Positions 10,721-21,187 of a stretch of DNA of 64,000 nt are shown piece by piece. Source of the DNA: Microvelia longipes (lineage: Eukaryota > Arthropoda > Insecta > Hemiptera > Veliidae). The DNA lies in contig JACMZG010001913.1 of NCBI GenBank assembly GCA_018340805.1, positions 3,611,504 to 3,675,503 on the forward strand, in the 5' to 3' direction. The position numbers and the translations under genes were made by a program. Within the stretch, counting starts at the first letter, position 1. Every line of letters begins with the position of its first letter. The notes under the pieces are model-generated. The model did no database searches. It was not told the origin of the DNA and saw only the letters and a list, made by a program, of their open reading frames with translations.

Positions 10721-10836
10721 AAATGCCAGTGGTTGTTGGTACGGGTGTAGGAGTCAGTTTGGCTGCTACACTTTGTGGTAAATCACTCAAAGGAGGGAAC
10801 GCAAAGCATAAATCAGGACAAAGTGGAGAAAATGAA
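10721..10836 (+). CDS. Possible exon of a small cysteine-rich protein gene (upstream exon)
   Basis: An open frame follows a plausible acceptor (tgtctacag) and ends in phase 0 at a consensus donor (GAA|gtaagt). Its start is MPVVVGTGVGVSL, then AATLCGKSLKGG, giving a hydrophobic N-terminus followed by a basic/polar stretch. An in-frame ATG at 10702 is an alternative start without a splice. The phase-0 donor would join cleanly to the exon at 11546. No homologue is recognised. The opposite strand is also open here (10668-10910), which weakens the case. Confidence rests on splice phase and the strong downstream exon. Confidence 0.4.
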
Positions 10837-10900
10837 GTAAGTCCGAAAGGTTTATTCATCATATAGTACATACTGGAATGGCTTTTACGGTTGTTGCCAT

Positions 10901-11266
10901 GTGGCAACAATCTTTTTACGTGGTCTGGTTAAGATTTCGTCAAGGTGGATGATACATCTGACGTTTCCTTATACTGTAGAGACATTTTTAGAATCTAGGC
11001 TATTTGATTGGATGGGAAAAAACAAATACAACAACCAAATGGTCATGTTTTGTAAGCAAATGAGTCGTATCTATGATTTGCTATGCCTTAAGATGCATTC
11101 CTCTAAGGGAAGTGAAACTGCCTCTCTCATACTTCTGAGATGTGAAGCCCTAGCCTTTCAAAGGTTCTCCAACTTTGGTAGCAGCACCCTCAGCAAGTTT
11201 GACTCTAACAATGAATCACTGGTCAAAAAGATCCTAGACCTAGTCCGGGGAAAAGGATTATTCTGA
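10901..11266 (+). other. 121-codon ORF of uncertain status, inside the presumed intron
   Basis: The frame is open from 10901 to 11266 with protein-like composition (MSRIYDLLCLKMHSSKG; KFDSNNESLVKKILDLV). A second frame continues plausibly after it (YSDLDQSMGLYNRLP, near 11255-11300). It could be an alternative exon, a frameshifted piece of the same gene, or chance. No domain is recognised. Confidence 0.25.
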
Positions 11267-11545
11267 CCTGGACCAATCGATGGGATTGTACAATAGACTT
11301 CCAACCGGACTATCCTCGACTCCAACCCCAATCATCAATAATCAAAAAATGACTCTTACACTTAGAGTCATATCGGTACATGCAATCTACACGAAATTAT
11401 TTTAAAGATTTTTATCTTGTTATATTTATATGACAAATATTTATAAAACACTGAACAACTAATAAGAATTTGATGTGTAGATAATCGCCACTAAGGTACA
11501 GTTTGTGTACATTTTTATTATTAAACCTTGTATTTATGCATCTAG

Positions 11546-11905
11546 GATGCAAGCTGTGATAGAAACCTTTGCGCGGAAGACTTTGACGATTGCGAAGTTC
11601 CCACAACAGTACCAAAAAAGAAAAAAAGTTGCTTCTGCGGTTGCCAAGAAGGAGGGGGGTGCGGAATCAAACAAACAAGCTGTAAATTCTCATGTAAACC
11701 ACCTAGATCTCATCCATCAGAAGCAGAAGATGACTGTTTGGATTCAGCAGAAGCTAAAACTCCGAAAAAACCGATTTGCTCGTTTGACATCGAAGTGGAA
11801 GGCTATCGATGCTCGTGTACTTGCACTCCGATCGAAGATGATAAGAAAAATAATAAAGAGAAGGAAAACGAAGAATGTGAACCAGTTATCCCATGTCCTA
11901 CATAA
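11546..11905 (+). CDS. Terminal exon of an uncharacterised cysteine-rich protein
   Basis: The exon follows an acceptor (tgcatctag) and reads from GAT to TAA, 119 residues with 16 cysteines. Cysteine clusters occur near the start (DASCDRNLC, DFDDCEV), in a dense block (SCFCGCQEGGGCGI, then TSCKFSCK), and later as YRCSCTC and EECEPVIPCPT. Lysine/glutamate-rich linkers separate them. The longer ORF overlapping it in another frame (11505-11948) is very basic with almost no conserved pattern and is judged a shadow. An AATAAA lies 63 bases after the stop. The dense cysteines suggest a disulfide-rich or metal-binding protein; the family is unknown. The preceding exon may be 10721-10836. Confidence 0.5.
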   Translation, partial: DASCDRNLCAEDFDDCEVPTTVPKKKKSCFCGCQEGGGCGIKQTSCKFSCKPPRSHPSEAEDDCLDSAEAKTPKKPICSFDIEVEGYRCSCTCTPIEDDKKNNKEKENEECEPVIPCPT

Positions 11906-11967
11906 TGTAGTTCTTGTACAAATGAACTCATCACACATTAAATCATGAATTTAAAATTTACATTTTC

Positions 11968-11973
11968 AATAAA
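11968..11973 (+). promoter_or_regulatory. Poly(A) signal AATAAA of the Cys-rich gene
   Basis: A canonical hexamer sits 63 bases after the TAA at 11903-11905 and supports the plus strand as coding. Confidence 0.5.
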
Positions 11974-12045
11974 GCTTTGAAATAGACAGGAATTGATAGT
12001 ATTCAACTAACTAAGCTTAAATGCTTATATTGGTAACAGATATAA

Positions 12046-12618
12046 TAGTCCAAGAGCCAGGCCTAAAAAATGCGATTCATTTTGTACTACTTCAAACCAA
12101 ATTTTCCTGAAACTATACCTTAAAATATAAAGGAAAGGCATAGTCTGTCTATCCAGAGTGGAGCCTTTCATATAAATGCGCTCGCTACGTATCATGAATA
12201 TTGTGCAAAACGTGAAGAAAGCATTTTTGAAAGCTGATAATATTTTCTATAAAACGAGTGTTTTAATAAAACGAGTGCAACTAAGTTATGACATTTGTTA
12301 AATGACCAAAGCTTTCACAAAAAGCCCATATTTTTCCAAAGAAATTCGCTGACTGCATAAATTAACCATTTTTGTTGTTTTCAAAGAGCCATAACTTGGG
12401 TTGTAGTCATCCGATTTTGATGATTAAACACTTGTTTTATAGAACCTTCTATCACCTTTAAAAAATGTTCTCTTTGTGTTTTGCACACGACCTACTGGAA
12501 ACGACTTATTTCAAGAAAACTGAAATTTGTGCGATTTTATAAATTTTTGAGCATGCGCAATGATATGAAGTAGTAGAAAATTAGTCACAATTTTTTTCAG
12601 GTCCGGCTCTTGGACTTT
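12046..12618. mobile_element. MITE family M3, copy 1
   Basis: TIRs: left 'agtccaagagccaggcct' followed by 'aaaaaatg'; right 'tttttttcaggtcc' followed by 'ggctcttggact'. Subterminal inverted blocks include a 'gagtggagcc' region. The internal halves also mirror each other ('cactcgttttat' and 'aaaacgagtg'). A second copy is at 32648-33362. No transposase. Confidence 0.78.
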
Positions 12619-14594
12619 AAGGGTAACAGGGTAATATGGGTGTCAAATTTAGCGTGTACATTAAAATTGTATTATCTCCAGACGGTATATAATACGAAAT
12701 TTAATGACTAGATTTAAGAGAGTAAAGAATCACTTTTCACTCCATAGGGAGTAAAAAGTACTTTTTCTCCCTGGAGTAAAAATAACGTGCCAATTAACAA
12801 CTTAATAATCGATTAAATGAATAGTATATAATTATTATATTATTTGAAAATTTACCGATACCTATAAATTAAGACAGATATAAGAATTAAGATGTATAAA
12901 AAAGAATATAACATTAACAATCATTTTAAGTAGAACTAGTTAATGCTAATAATAATATAAGAGTTAATAATTTAAAAAATAAAATAGTTCTTTATTTAAA
13001 GTAAAAATTAAGTTGCTAGCCTGATTTTTTAAAATATTTTAAGATTGCATAAGCATTGTTTTTTTTTCGAAAATATCATTAATCAAGTTTTTTTAGTTTA
13101 AAATCTAGCTTTAAACTGTTTAACCTGTCTTGAACTTTAATTATTAGAGTTAAAATATTATTATAACTGCTCTAATATTTTCATTAATGTCAGATAATTT
13201 GTGTCGATAATTGACGAACTTCATTTAAATACACCTCCTGACATTGCTATTGAAGCGACTTGGTAAAAAGAAAACTACAACGAAGTTATATGGACAAAGC
13301 AGTGGTAACAATTTTAAAAGTTGTATCAATGAATCAATATTTACAACAAGTAAGCATGAAAAAATGCATTGGCTTGTTTATTTTAATAATGAGGAATGAA
13401 AAAAAAAAAGGTAGTCTGCGGTCATGCATTCAGATGTCAAATATCTTATGCTTAGTGAGAGAAAATTTCAATATCAAAGCTATGATCCATAAATAAGCAT
13501 TAATTAAAAGAAAACGAAGTTATGTTGCATAAGGAAAGCGAATGTTTTTACCTAAGAACAAAGTTGAGCTTTTTGAATTAATTTCACCAAACGACGAGTT
13601 TCTCTATTAATAAAGGTTAAGATTAATTTTCAGTTAAAAATCTTGTGAAAAAAGAAATTAAAAAAGAACATTTTTACTTTATTTTCAATGTCGACTCTGG
13701 AGATAAAATTCGTATGCACCTGTGGGGTCAAAATGCCATTATTCTCGCAATAAATTGCCTCCGCGGCTTCGCTCGGGAGTAAATAGGTATAACTCCTCGG
13801 ATTGCCTCAGGAGTTAAAAACTAATCCCTCGGCTTTAGGCCTTTCAGGATTTAAATCTTTGGTTCCTGCTTTCGCCTTAGGAACCACATAATGCTTAGGG
13901 GTAATAATGACATTCTTTATCCCTTGGTGCATAATAACTATTATTACTCTTGGATCATCTAAATAGAGTACCTCATAGATTTCTCCCTTCTAAAGGGAAA
14001 CATAATGCATTTATTAAAGCAATATAGATGAGAGCCCCAATATTTGTGCAAATAATAGCGCGTACTTCTAATTTTAGAGGCATAAGGCCCGTCGTACAAT
14101 CGTTAAGTTAGTGGGAGAATTGAAGAAGTAAGAATTTGTTCAAAATCTCTTTTTGCTTAATAATTTTTTCCGCTCTTCTTGGATTAAGAAAACATAAGAA
14201 TGGTTTTTTATAAGTTACGTAAGAAGAATCGTACAAAAACGTAGTATTTTGGTATTGTTGTGATGATTACAGATTTTTGTAAACGATGTGATGTGATTGT
14301 TTGATTGTGGTTGTTTGAATATGTTGGATTATTTGCATATGTGGATTGTTTTGTTTGTTGAATATTTTTTATATAATATATATTTGTCTTTTATTGTTGA
14401 ATTGTATAGTTTTTGAAATGGATAGTTCTACGTCTGTAGACATGTACTAGAGATAAGGGAAAACGCTCCACAATTACTCATCCATTTTGATTTTATTATT
14501 GATCTAAAATAAATAAACCCGGTCGATTTATAGAATAAATTAAAAAAATATTTGCAAAAAGTCTTTGAAAAAAATGGAAGGAAAGACATTGAAA
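12619..14594. other. AT-rich stretch without recognised genes
   Basis: There is a small imperfect palindrome at about 12720-12785 ('cactccatagggagt' type). GC-richer, repeat-like text at 13735-13990 ('gcctccgcggcttcgctc', 'ggttcctgctttcgcc', 'taggaacc') looks like old transposon sequence. At 14040-14100 a fragment matches the centre of element P ('aattttagaggcataagg' in inverse). ORFs such as 13260-13496 are lysine-rich and featureless. Confidence 0.4.
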
Positions 14595-14925
14595 AGCATG
14601 TTTATTTTAAATTGTATTACCATTGTTATTGAGCTCTGTCGTTGTTACAAAATACATAATTAAATGTGTTGTAGACGGTTAGGAAGAAAAGTAGTTTTAG
14701 TAGTTTATGTTTTTTATTTAAATTGTATTAAATTGTATTAGCTGCTCGTTGTTTACATAAATAATAAATAAAATGTGTGTAGACGATTAAAGAAAAGTAG
14801 TTATTAGTAGTTTATGTTTTATTTAAATTGTATTAAATTGTATTGAGCTCGGCTAGTTGTTACAATAAGTATAATAAAATGTGTTGTAGGACCGTAGGAA
14901 GAAAGTAGTCTAAATACAGCTATAT
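14595..14925. repeat. Tandem repeat, about 3 units of roughly 115 bp
   Basis: Units share 'tttaaattgtatta', 'gttgttacaa/gtttaca', 'aataaaatgtgt', 'tgtagacg' and 'aagaaaagtagtt'. They differ by many one-base gaps. Confidence 0.75.
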
Positions 14926-15480
14926 TGTGTAATTGTAACTTTTAAACTTGACCTTAACAACTCAGAGGGAGATTGTAGACGTGTTTACGGATCTCTTAAG
15001 TCTAAAGAGCGGAATTTCACATAGTTGTTCTAGTGAAAATTTCACTTTTCGATTCTTCCTGAGGAATTCTCCACTTTTCGATTCTTTAACTTAAATTAAG
15101 AGTGTAGACGGGCCTATAGTTTTGTACACAAATGGATTGATTATACGGCATTTCTTTGGGGAATAATAAAACAAAATGAGTTTACGGCAGTGCTTGGACA
15201 ATTGAGTAATGTTAGGTTTAAGCTGAACGAACACGCAATGGGCATGGTTCCTTGATAAGCAAGAAATGGGTTGTTTATTAGGAAACAAGCATTTCTAAAT
15301 GAAATGTTCGCCCGACAGCATCACCGCGCCGGACTTATTTATTTAGTAGTTGTAAACTTATAGAATGTAAAAAATTTAAAAATTATCATTCACCAGGATG
15401 TTGTTTAGCACAGAACACGCATCAAGAAATTCGCCGACATCGGGCACACCGTGCAGAATTTTTAAGATACGAGCTGTTCA
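14926..15480. repeat. Fragment of element P and a short AT-rich MITE-like piece
   Basis: At 15100-15480 the text follows the right arm of the element at 22880-23745: 'agttttgtacac', 'gcagtgcttgga', 'acgcaatgggcatggttcc', 'aatgggttgtt' and 'ttcgcccgacag'. Upstream, 14975-15110 shows 'gtagacgtgtttac' and 'agtgtagacgggcc', a short inverted pair typical of a small MITE. No genes. Confidence 0.55.
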
Positions 15481-15639
15481 GCCAGGGGAGAGCTTGTCCC
15501 ACTGTCTAAAATCCTTTGATTGCGGTACAAAAAGCAATGCTTAGAATCATGCTATACAAGGCTAAGATGTAAAATCAAAACCCCAGTTTGATTTATTAAA
15601 TGTTTAAATTTAATAAATCAGGGATGTGAGACAAAGACA

Positions 15640-16247
15640 CTGGGCATTTAAATAATCGTTTTATTACTGCTTTATAAATTAAACCTTGAGACAAGACCTG
15701 CTTGTTTAAATCAATACTATATTGGTAAATCTATAGGTTTCTTATTACTTCTTTAATAATCTTGAGACAAAAAAATCAATATATATCAGGGATTCAAAGC
15801 CAAACAAGAGCAGCAGATAAAGGTTTCTTATACTTCTTAAAATTTACAACCTTGAGACAGACACTGCCTTGTTAATCAATATATATTCAGGGATTCAAAG
15901 TCACAACAGGGAGAGATAAAGGGTTTCTGATTACTTCTTATAATTACAACCTTGAGACAAAGACACTGCCTTGTTAAATCAATATATATCAGGGATTCAA
16001 GTCAAACAAGAGCGCAGATAAAGGTTTCTATTACTCTATAAATTACAACCTTAGACAAAGACACTGCTTGTTAAATCATATATATCAGGGATGAAGAACA
16101 AAGAGCAGCAGATAAAGGTTTCTTATTACTTCCTTATAAATTAACTTGAGACAAGCATGGCTAGTTAAATCAATATATATCAGGGATTCAAAGCCAACAA
16201 GGCAGCAGATAAGGTTTCTTGATTTACTTCTTATTAAATTACACATT
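15640..16247. repeat. Satellite-like tandem array, about 105-bp unit, running into the gap
   Basis: About six units share 'aaccttgagacaaagac', 'cactgccttgttaaatc', 'aatatatatcagggattc' and 'gataaaggtttcttatta'. Units differ mostly by one-base omissions, as expected from uncorrected reads. The array is cut by the N gap, so its true length is unknown. Confidence 0.9.
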
Positions 16248-16347
16248 NNNNNNNNNNNNNNNNNNNNNNNNNNNNNNNNNNNNNNNNNNNNNNNNNNNNN
16301 NNNNNNNNNNNNNNNNNNNNNNNNNNNNNNNNNNNNNNNNNNNNNNN
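16248..16347. other. Assembly gap of 100 N
   Basis: Exactly 100 unknown bases lie between a tandem array and a (TA)n tract. A round 100 usually marks a scaffold join of unknown size. Two ORFs that run across it are meaningless. Confidence 0.99.
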
Positions 16348-16379
16348 ATTATATATATATATTATATATATATAATATT

Positions 16380-16411
<32 letters not shown>

Positions 16412-16412
16412 C
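16348..16412. repeat. (TA)n microsatellite at gap edge
   Basis: Almost pure alternating T and A directly after the gap. Confidence 0.95.
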
Positions 16413-16698
16413 TACAAGGGACATATAGCCTATCTAAATACATTTGGAAGTGCCTAAAACATCGTTCTGGGGCTCTCAGGGTCTCTGTGTAACCTCATTG
16501 AAACCTCCTTCAAGAGTGAGTTTAGGTTTTATAATAAATCAATTGTTTTAGGCGTTTCGCACATTGTTTGTAGTTTGATTTCTATTTTACTGTGACTTCT
16601 ACTGATTATTTGATTATGGTTTTAGCGCAGGTAGTAATATAATATTTGTTCCAAATTTAACCATTAGGGCCCCTCTAGTAATAATATCTCTATGGTTA
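16413..16698. mobile_element. MITE family M4, copy a
   Basis: The right end carries the family TIR 'gcccctctagtaataata' then 'tctctatgg'; the left TIR is eroded by the TA tract ('actacaagggacatatagcc'). The conserved body includes 'ctgtgtaacctcattgaaa' and 'cctccttcaa'. Confidence 0.75.
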
Positions 16699-16717
16699 TA
16701 CGTTATATTAAATCGTA

Positions 16718-17012
16718 GGCATAAAGATATATTACTAGAGGAGCCCCATTGGTGAATTTTGAAAACATCGAAAAAATAACCTGACCACCTTCTCTTATAT
16801 ATATAATCAAATAATCAGTACAAATTACAGTAACTTATATAGTAAAACGTTTAAAAATACAAATCATAACACAAACAATGTGCGGGAAAACCGAAATATA
16901 TGTAATTATTGTAACCTTAACTCTCTTGAAGGAGGTTTTAATGAGGTTACACAGAGCCCCAAAAAGATGTCTCAGGCCTCTCAATGTATTTGAGATAGGC
17001 TATGCCCCCCAT
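16718..17012. mobile_element. MITE family M4, copy b (inverted to copy a)
   Basis: It starts 'ataaagatatattacta' and 'gaggagcccc' and ends near 'gataggctatgcccccc'. Body blocks are the reverse complement of copy a ('gaaggaggttttaatgagg'). The two copies lie head to head, about 20 bp apart. The 62-codon ORF at 16878-17066 lies in this element and is not a gene. Confidence 0.75.
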
Positions 17013-17029
17013 GATCGTAGGTTTAAGAG

Positions 17030-18010
17030 GTTACATTATAATAATGGGAAGAGGTATAGGTTATAGTATAGTTATAGTAATTTAATAAAAGTGGGTGTAA
17101 TAGGTTACGTTACAGCAATAGTTATTGGTTAACAGGAATATAGAATAGTAATAGTTTAAGTATTAGTACTAATACGTATAGAGCTAACAGCAATATTAGT
17201 ATTAATAGTCGTAATATTTAAAGAAGTTATATTAGTAATTTAATAGCAACATGCAAATAGAACAATTTAAAAGAAAATAGAAATAATTCAAAATGGCTAA
17301 AGAAAGTAAAGATATATCCAACTCATATTACGTCTATTAACTAGTAGTTAATAGATGTATTAATTATTATTATATTAATTTTTAGTATTAACTAGAAATG
17401 TAGTTAAGTATTAATTAATTTAAAATTATATAGATTAAAACGAATAATAAATATCCAGACTTACTTCACTTAACATCGGACATTCCGCTCTGCATGAAGG
17501 CTGGAAGCCGACTGACGAGAGTCGACCCTGCCCTCCTTTTATATTCCTACGGTGGCCTCCGATCTTGGAAATTACGTAACAAATAATTATGAAATATTCT
17601 ATTTTATTTATGATAAATTATTGATAATTATTTAGTAATATATTTTTACAATTAATTTCATAATTAATAATATTCTTTAAAATATTAGACCAAAAACTAA
17701 AAAATATGGATCATCTATTTGATTAATGCGATGTATTTTTTATTAAAATTTTCTAAATTAATCTTAAAAACATAAAAAAATAATACTTTTTATTTTTTTT
17801 ATTAAATATTATTTTGAAATTAAATGATTCTTTATAGAAATTTTGTCCGTTTATACCTCGAGCTAAGTAACCTCCATCTTAATTGACATTATAAAAATTA
17901 ATACATCATACGACAAAAAGAGATTTTGTTAAATTTAAAATAATCAATTTATATTTAATTAATCGGTGACTATTTAAATATTACAATTAATTTTTAATTG
18001 TAACGTAATA
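17030..18010. repeat. Long direct repeat D, copy 1 (about 1 kb)
   Basis: Landmarks shared in order with 20100-21180: 'tagttatagtaat', 'tagtactaatacgtataga', 'cggacattccgctctgcatg', 'gaaggctg', 'cgactgacgaga', 'caaataattatgaaat', 'tttacaattaa' and 'acctcgagctaagtaacctcc'. Separation is about 3.1 kb. A TATA-like 'cttttatat' sits near 17538. The repeat could be the LTR pair of a gutted element or a segmental duplication; no coding seen. Confidence 0.65.
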
Positions 18011-18035
18011 TTTAATAAATTTTCTTTTTGGGCAT

Positions 18036-18440
18036 AGAGATATTATTACTAAGAGAACCCTTGTCTGTTGAATTTCGGAACATCGAAAAGTAAACTGAAC
18101 ACCTTCCATTAGTCCATAAGAGTCACAGAGACTTATACTAGAGAATGCATAGCCTGTCTCAACACTTTAAAAAAACATCGTATTGGGGCTCTCAGGTACT
18201 CTGTGTAACCTCATTAAAACCTCCTTTAAGTGTAAGTTGGGGTTATAATAAAATCTATTGTTTTCGGCTTCTTCGCACATAGTTTGTGTTTTGATTTGTA
18301 TTTCTAACATTCCTCTATATAAGTATTGTAATTTTTGTACTTGACTATTTGATTATATTTTTAGGGAAGGTGGTCAGGTTAACTTTTTCGATGTTTCAAA
18401 ATTTAACCAGTAGGGCCTCTAGTGATAATATCTCTATGAC
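18036..18440. mobile_element. MITE family M4, partial copy followed by a full copy
   Basis: A left half (18036-18112, 'catagagatattattact') is followed by a complete copy at about 18121-18440. The latter contains 'tgtgtaacctcattaaaacc' and ends 'gggcctctagtgataata' plus 'tctctatg'. Confidence 0.7.
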
Positions 18441-18579
18441 AAGAGTAAGTTTAATGCAAGAAGTATACAACTTGTAAATAAAATAATTTTTTTGTTTTGA
18501 CTTTTTACAATTTAGATAGACTAAACATCAATACATGAATGTTATGCGTTTAGCATGTACTCTAGTAAGGTAGGCTGAC

Positions 18580-18960
18580 GACCCAAGAGCCAGATGCTTG
18601 CCCGTGTTTTAATAATGAAGTATGGCTTGTTTACAATTTTTTAGAAAGTAGGTGGCTGTTTTTGTCAAAAATGTTCGATGAAGCAAAAAGAAAATTTTTA
18701 ATATAAACACATTTTTTATGGCAAAATCTTACAGTTATGACCATTTTCCATGGAACACATGTTCTTCTTTTTGAAATTACAGCTTGGAAAACACTTAAAA
18801 AAATTGATGTCAAGAATGTTCGTTGGAGCAAATTGGAGGAGTAGGGGATTTGCTCAGTGGCCGTTTGTGACATTGAACATTTGCGTCAACGGAGGCGACT
18901 CCAAAAGATGTTTTAGGCCTCACAATGTAATGAGATAGGCTATGCTTCCTGTAGTATATA
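18580..18960. repeat. Dispersed repeat E with an M4 fragment
   Basis: Blocks 'aaaatgttcgatgaagc', 'catggaacac', 'gtcaagaatgttcgttgg' and 'atttgcgtcaacggagg' recur at 21752-21915 (left half) and 23742-23885 (right half). The tail 18890-18960 is an M4 fragment. ORFs on both strands here are shadows. Confidence 0.6.
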
Positions 18961-19386
18961 TCTCTTCACTTTATAGTACGAAATGATTATAATTTGTGTA
19001 AAATAATGTATTTTGTCACATCCAATAGAGGTTTAAGTGATTCATTAAATACTAGGTTTGTTCAAATTACTTAAAACGAGCAGCAAATTAAACTTCCATT
19101 TGTTTGCACAACTCAATTTCTCACTTTTTTGCAAGTGATCAGAGTTTTTCCCTTCAAATATATTATTTATTTGTAATGTAAAGGATAATTAGCCAAAAGT
19201 TTTTGAATATAATTATAGTAATCGTATTTTAAGTTATACTTAAAAGGCAATAAACTTACGTCTGTAAAATAATCAAGTAAATAGTATTATCAAAACAGTT
19301 TCTCTTTTAATGATTGTAACAAATATTTCACAGTTCACAGAATTTAATACAAATGTTTTAAATCAGTACGTACATATTAATGTTAG
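18961..19386. other. AT-rich stretch, nothing recognised
   Basis: No ORF, repeat landmark or RNA gene is visible. Confidence 0.5.
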
Positions 19387-19818
19387 AAACCATAGAGATT
19401 ATATACTAGAGGGGGCATAGGCCTATCTCAATACATCGAGAGGCCTGAAACATCTTTTTGGGCTCTGTGTAACCTCATTGAAAACTCCTTCAAAAGTGAA
19501 TTAGATTATAATAAATCAATTGTTTTTGGGCTTACCGACATTATCTGTGTTAATATTTCATTAATATTAAAAACCATGCCATTATCTGTGTAATTTTAAT
19601 ATATTACCTCGCGTCCTACACGATGCGTTGGGTTGAACACCAGGTTGAATCCTCGAAACTGATTTTACTCCGTGTAAACGGGGGTTGAACACATCGTGTA
19701 GACGAGGTGTGTTACTTATAATTTTGTTCTGTTTATTTGATTATATTGAAAGTCGAAGATAGGTTTTTTTTTGATGATTCAAAATTCAACCAATAGGGCC
19801 CTCTAGCAATAACATAAT
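19387..19818. mobile_element. MITE family M4 with a nested GC-rich insertion
   Basis: It is bounded by 'catagagattatatactag' and 'gggccctctagcaataac'. Inside, at about 19608-19712, is a short inverted-repeat element ('gtcctacacgatgcgttgg', later 'acatcgtgtagacgagg') holding 'ggttgaacac'. A related piece is at 19870-20040. Confidence 0.65.
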
Positions 19819-19869
19819 ATTTTTGAGCCAGCAAACAGCTGATCACGCTTGTCGGAATTTTTTACATGT

Positions 19870-20045
19870 GTCTGTTACTTCGTCCACACGCGGGGTTTGG
19901 CAGGGAGGTTTCAACCCCAGCTGTTTACACGGTATTTTTCACCGTAAAAAGGAGATTCAGGGTTAAATCCAGTGTATATTCCCGTTCATCAGACAACTGA
20001 GGGGGGGGGGGAGTTAAACCCCATGCCTAACCCCGCACCTGAACA
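19870..20045. mobile_element. Small GC-rich MITE-like element
   Basis: Text such as 'cgtccacacgcggggtttgg', 'aaccccagctgtttacacgg' and 'aaccccatgcctaaccccg' resembles the insertion in M4 at 19608-19712. It stands out as GC-rich in AT-rich surroundings. Confidence 0.45.
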
Positions 20046-20099
20046 AAGTAAGTATAGGAGATTCCCTACCTTGGTTTTTATATTACTTTTGTTAAAAAT

Positions 20100-21180
20100 T
20101 AATCCTTAAAAGGACTTTAGTTATGTTATAGTAATAGCATGAGTAATAGGTTATAGTAATAGTTGCAGTTATAGGTAATAGTAATATAAATAGTGCTTGT
20201 ATTAGATTACGTTAGAGTGCCTGTATATCGTATATATACAGGCACTCTAGGTTACGTTAGCAAGAGTTATAGGCTTAGGTTATAGGTTAAATAGTACGAG
20301 TTATTGGTTACTGTAATAATAGGAATAGTAATAAGACGTAGTATTAGTACTAACAGGTATAGAGCTAACAATTATATTAGTATCAAATAGTTACAGAAGT
20401 AAATATTTATGCGAGTTATATTAGTAATTTAATATTTATAGCAAAGAGCATAATAGTAAATGGTAATGAAAATAAAAATATTCAAAAATGGCTAAAAATT
20501 CAGTGTAAAAAATATCGTACTTATACATTGCGATTTATTGTCTTTAATAATTATGCAAAATATTTAATGATTCTAGTTAAACTTTAAATAAATTGAAAGT
20601 ATATGGATTAAAACGAATAACAAAATAAAATTTTAAACTTACTTCACTTCATCGGACATTCCGCTCTGCATGAAGGCTGAAGGCCGACTGACGAGAGCGG
20701 ACCGTGTCTCTCTTTTATAACCCATACCACCCTCCGCCATCTTGGATATCACGAAACAAATAATTATGAAATATTCCATTTATTTATGATAAACTTTATT
20801 CATAATTGTTAACTATAATATTTTTACAATTAATATTTAATAATTTATAATGTTTTTTTAAATTTTAGACCAAAACTTAAAAAAAATATTGATCTGACTA
20901 AAAAGCTGATAAGACTAATACGATGTATTTTTATTAAATTTACAATAAAATTCATAATCTTTATTATAATTTTTTTAAACATACGTTTTTATTTAAAATT
21001 ATTTTTGATTTAAATGAATTTTAAAACTTATACTAAAAATTTATCCGTTTACACCTCGAGTTAAGTAACCTCCGTCCTTAAATGTTTTTTTAAAATATTT
21101 AACAAACATTTGTTAAAAAACAATAATTAATTGATATTTACTTATTAGTAACTATTTAAATTAATACAATTAATTAAATT
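20100..21180. repeat. Long direct repeat D, copy 2
   Basis: This is the counterpart of 17030-18010, with the same order of blocks. It differs by a 37-bp palindrome insertion at 20213-20249. Confidence 0.65.
20213..20249. repeat. 37-bp near-perfect palindrome
   Basis: The arms TAGAGTGCCTGTATAT and ATATACAGGCACTCTA are perfect complements (16 bp) around CGTAT. The locus lies within repeat D, whose other copy lacks it, so it looks inserted. Confidence 0.9.
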
Positions 21181-21187
21181 ATACAAT

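Noticed and set aside
11505..11948. 147-codon lysine/arginine-rich ORF
   Set aside because: It overlaps the cysteine-rich frame at 11546-11905, which has better splice phase, composition and stop/poly(A) placement.
16146..16428. ORFs across the N gap
   Set aside because: They consist of unknown bases plus a TA repeat.
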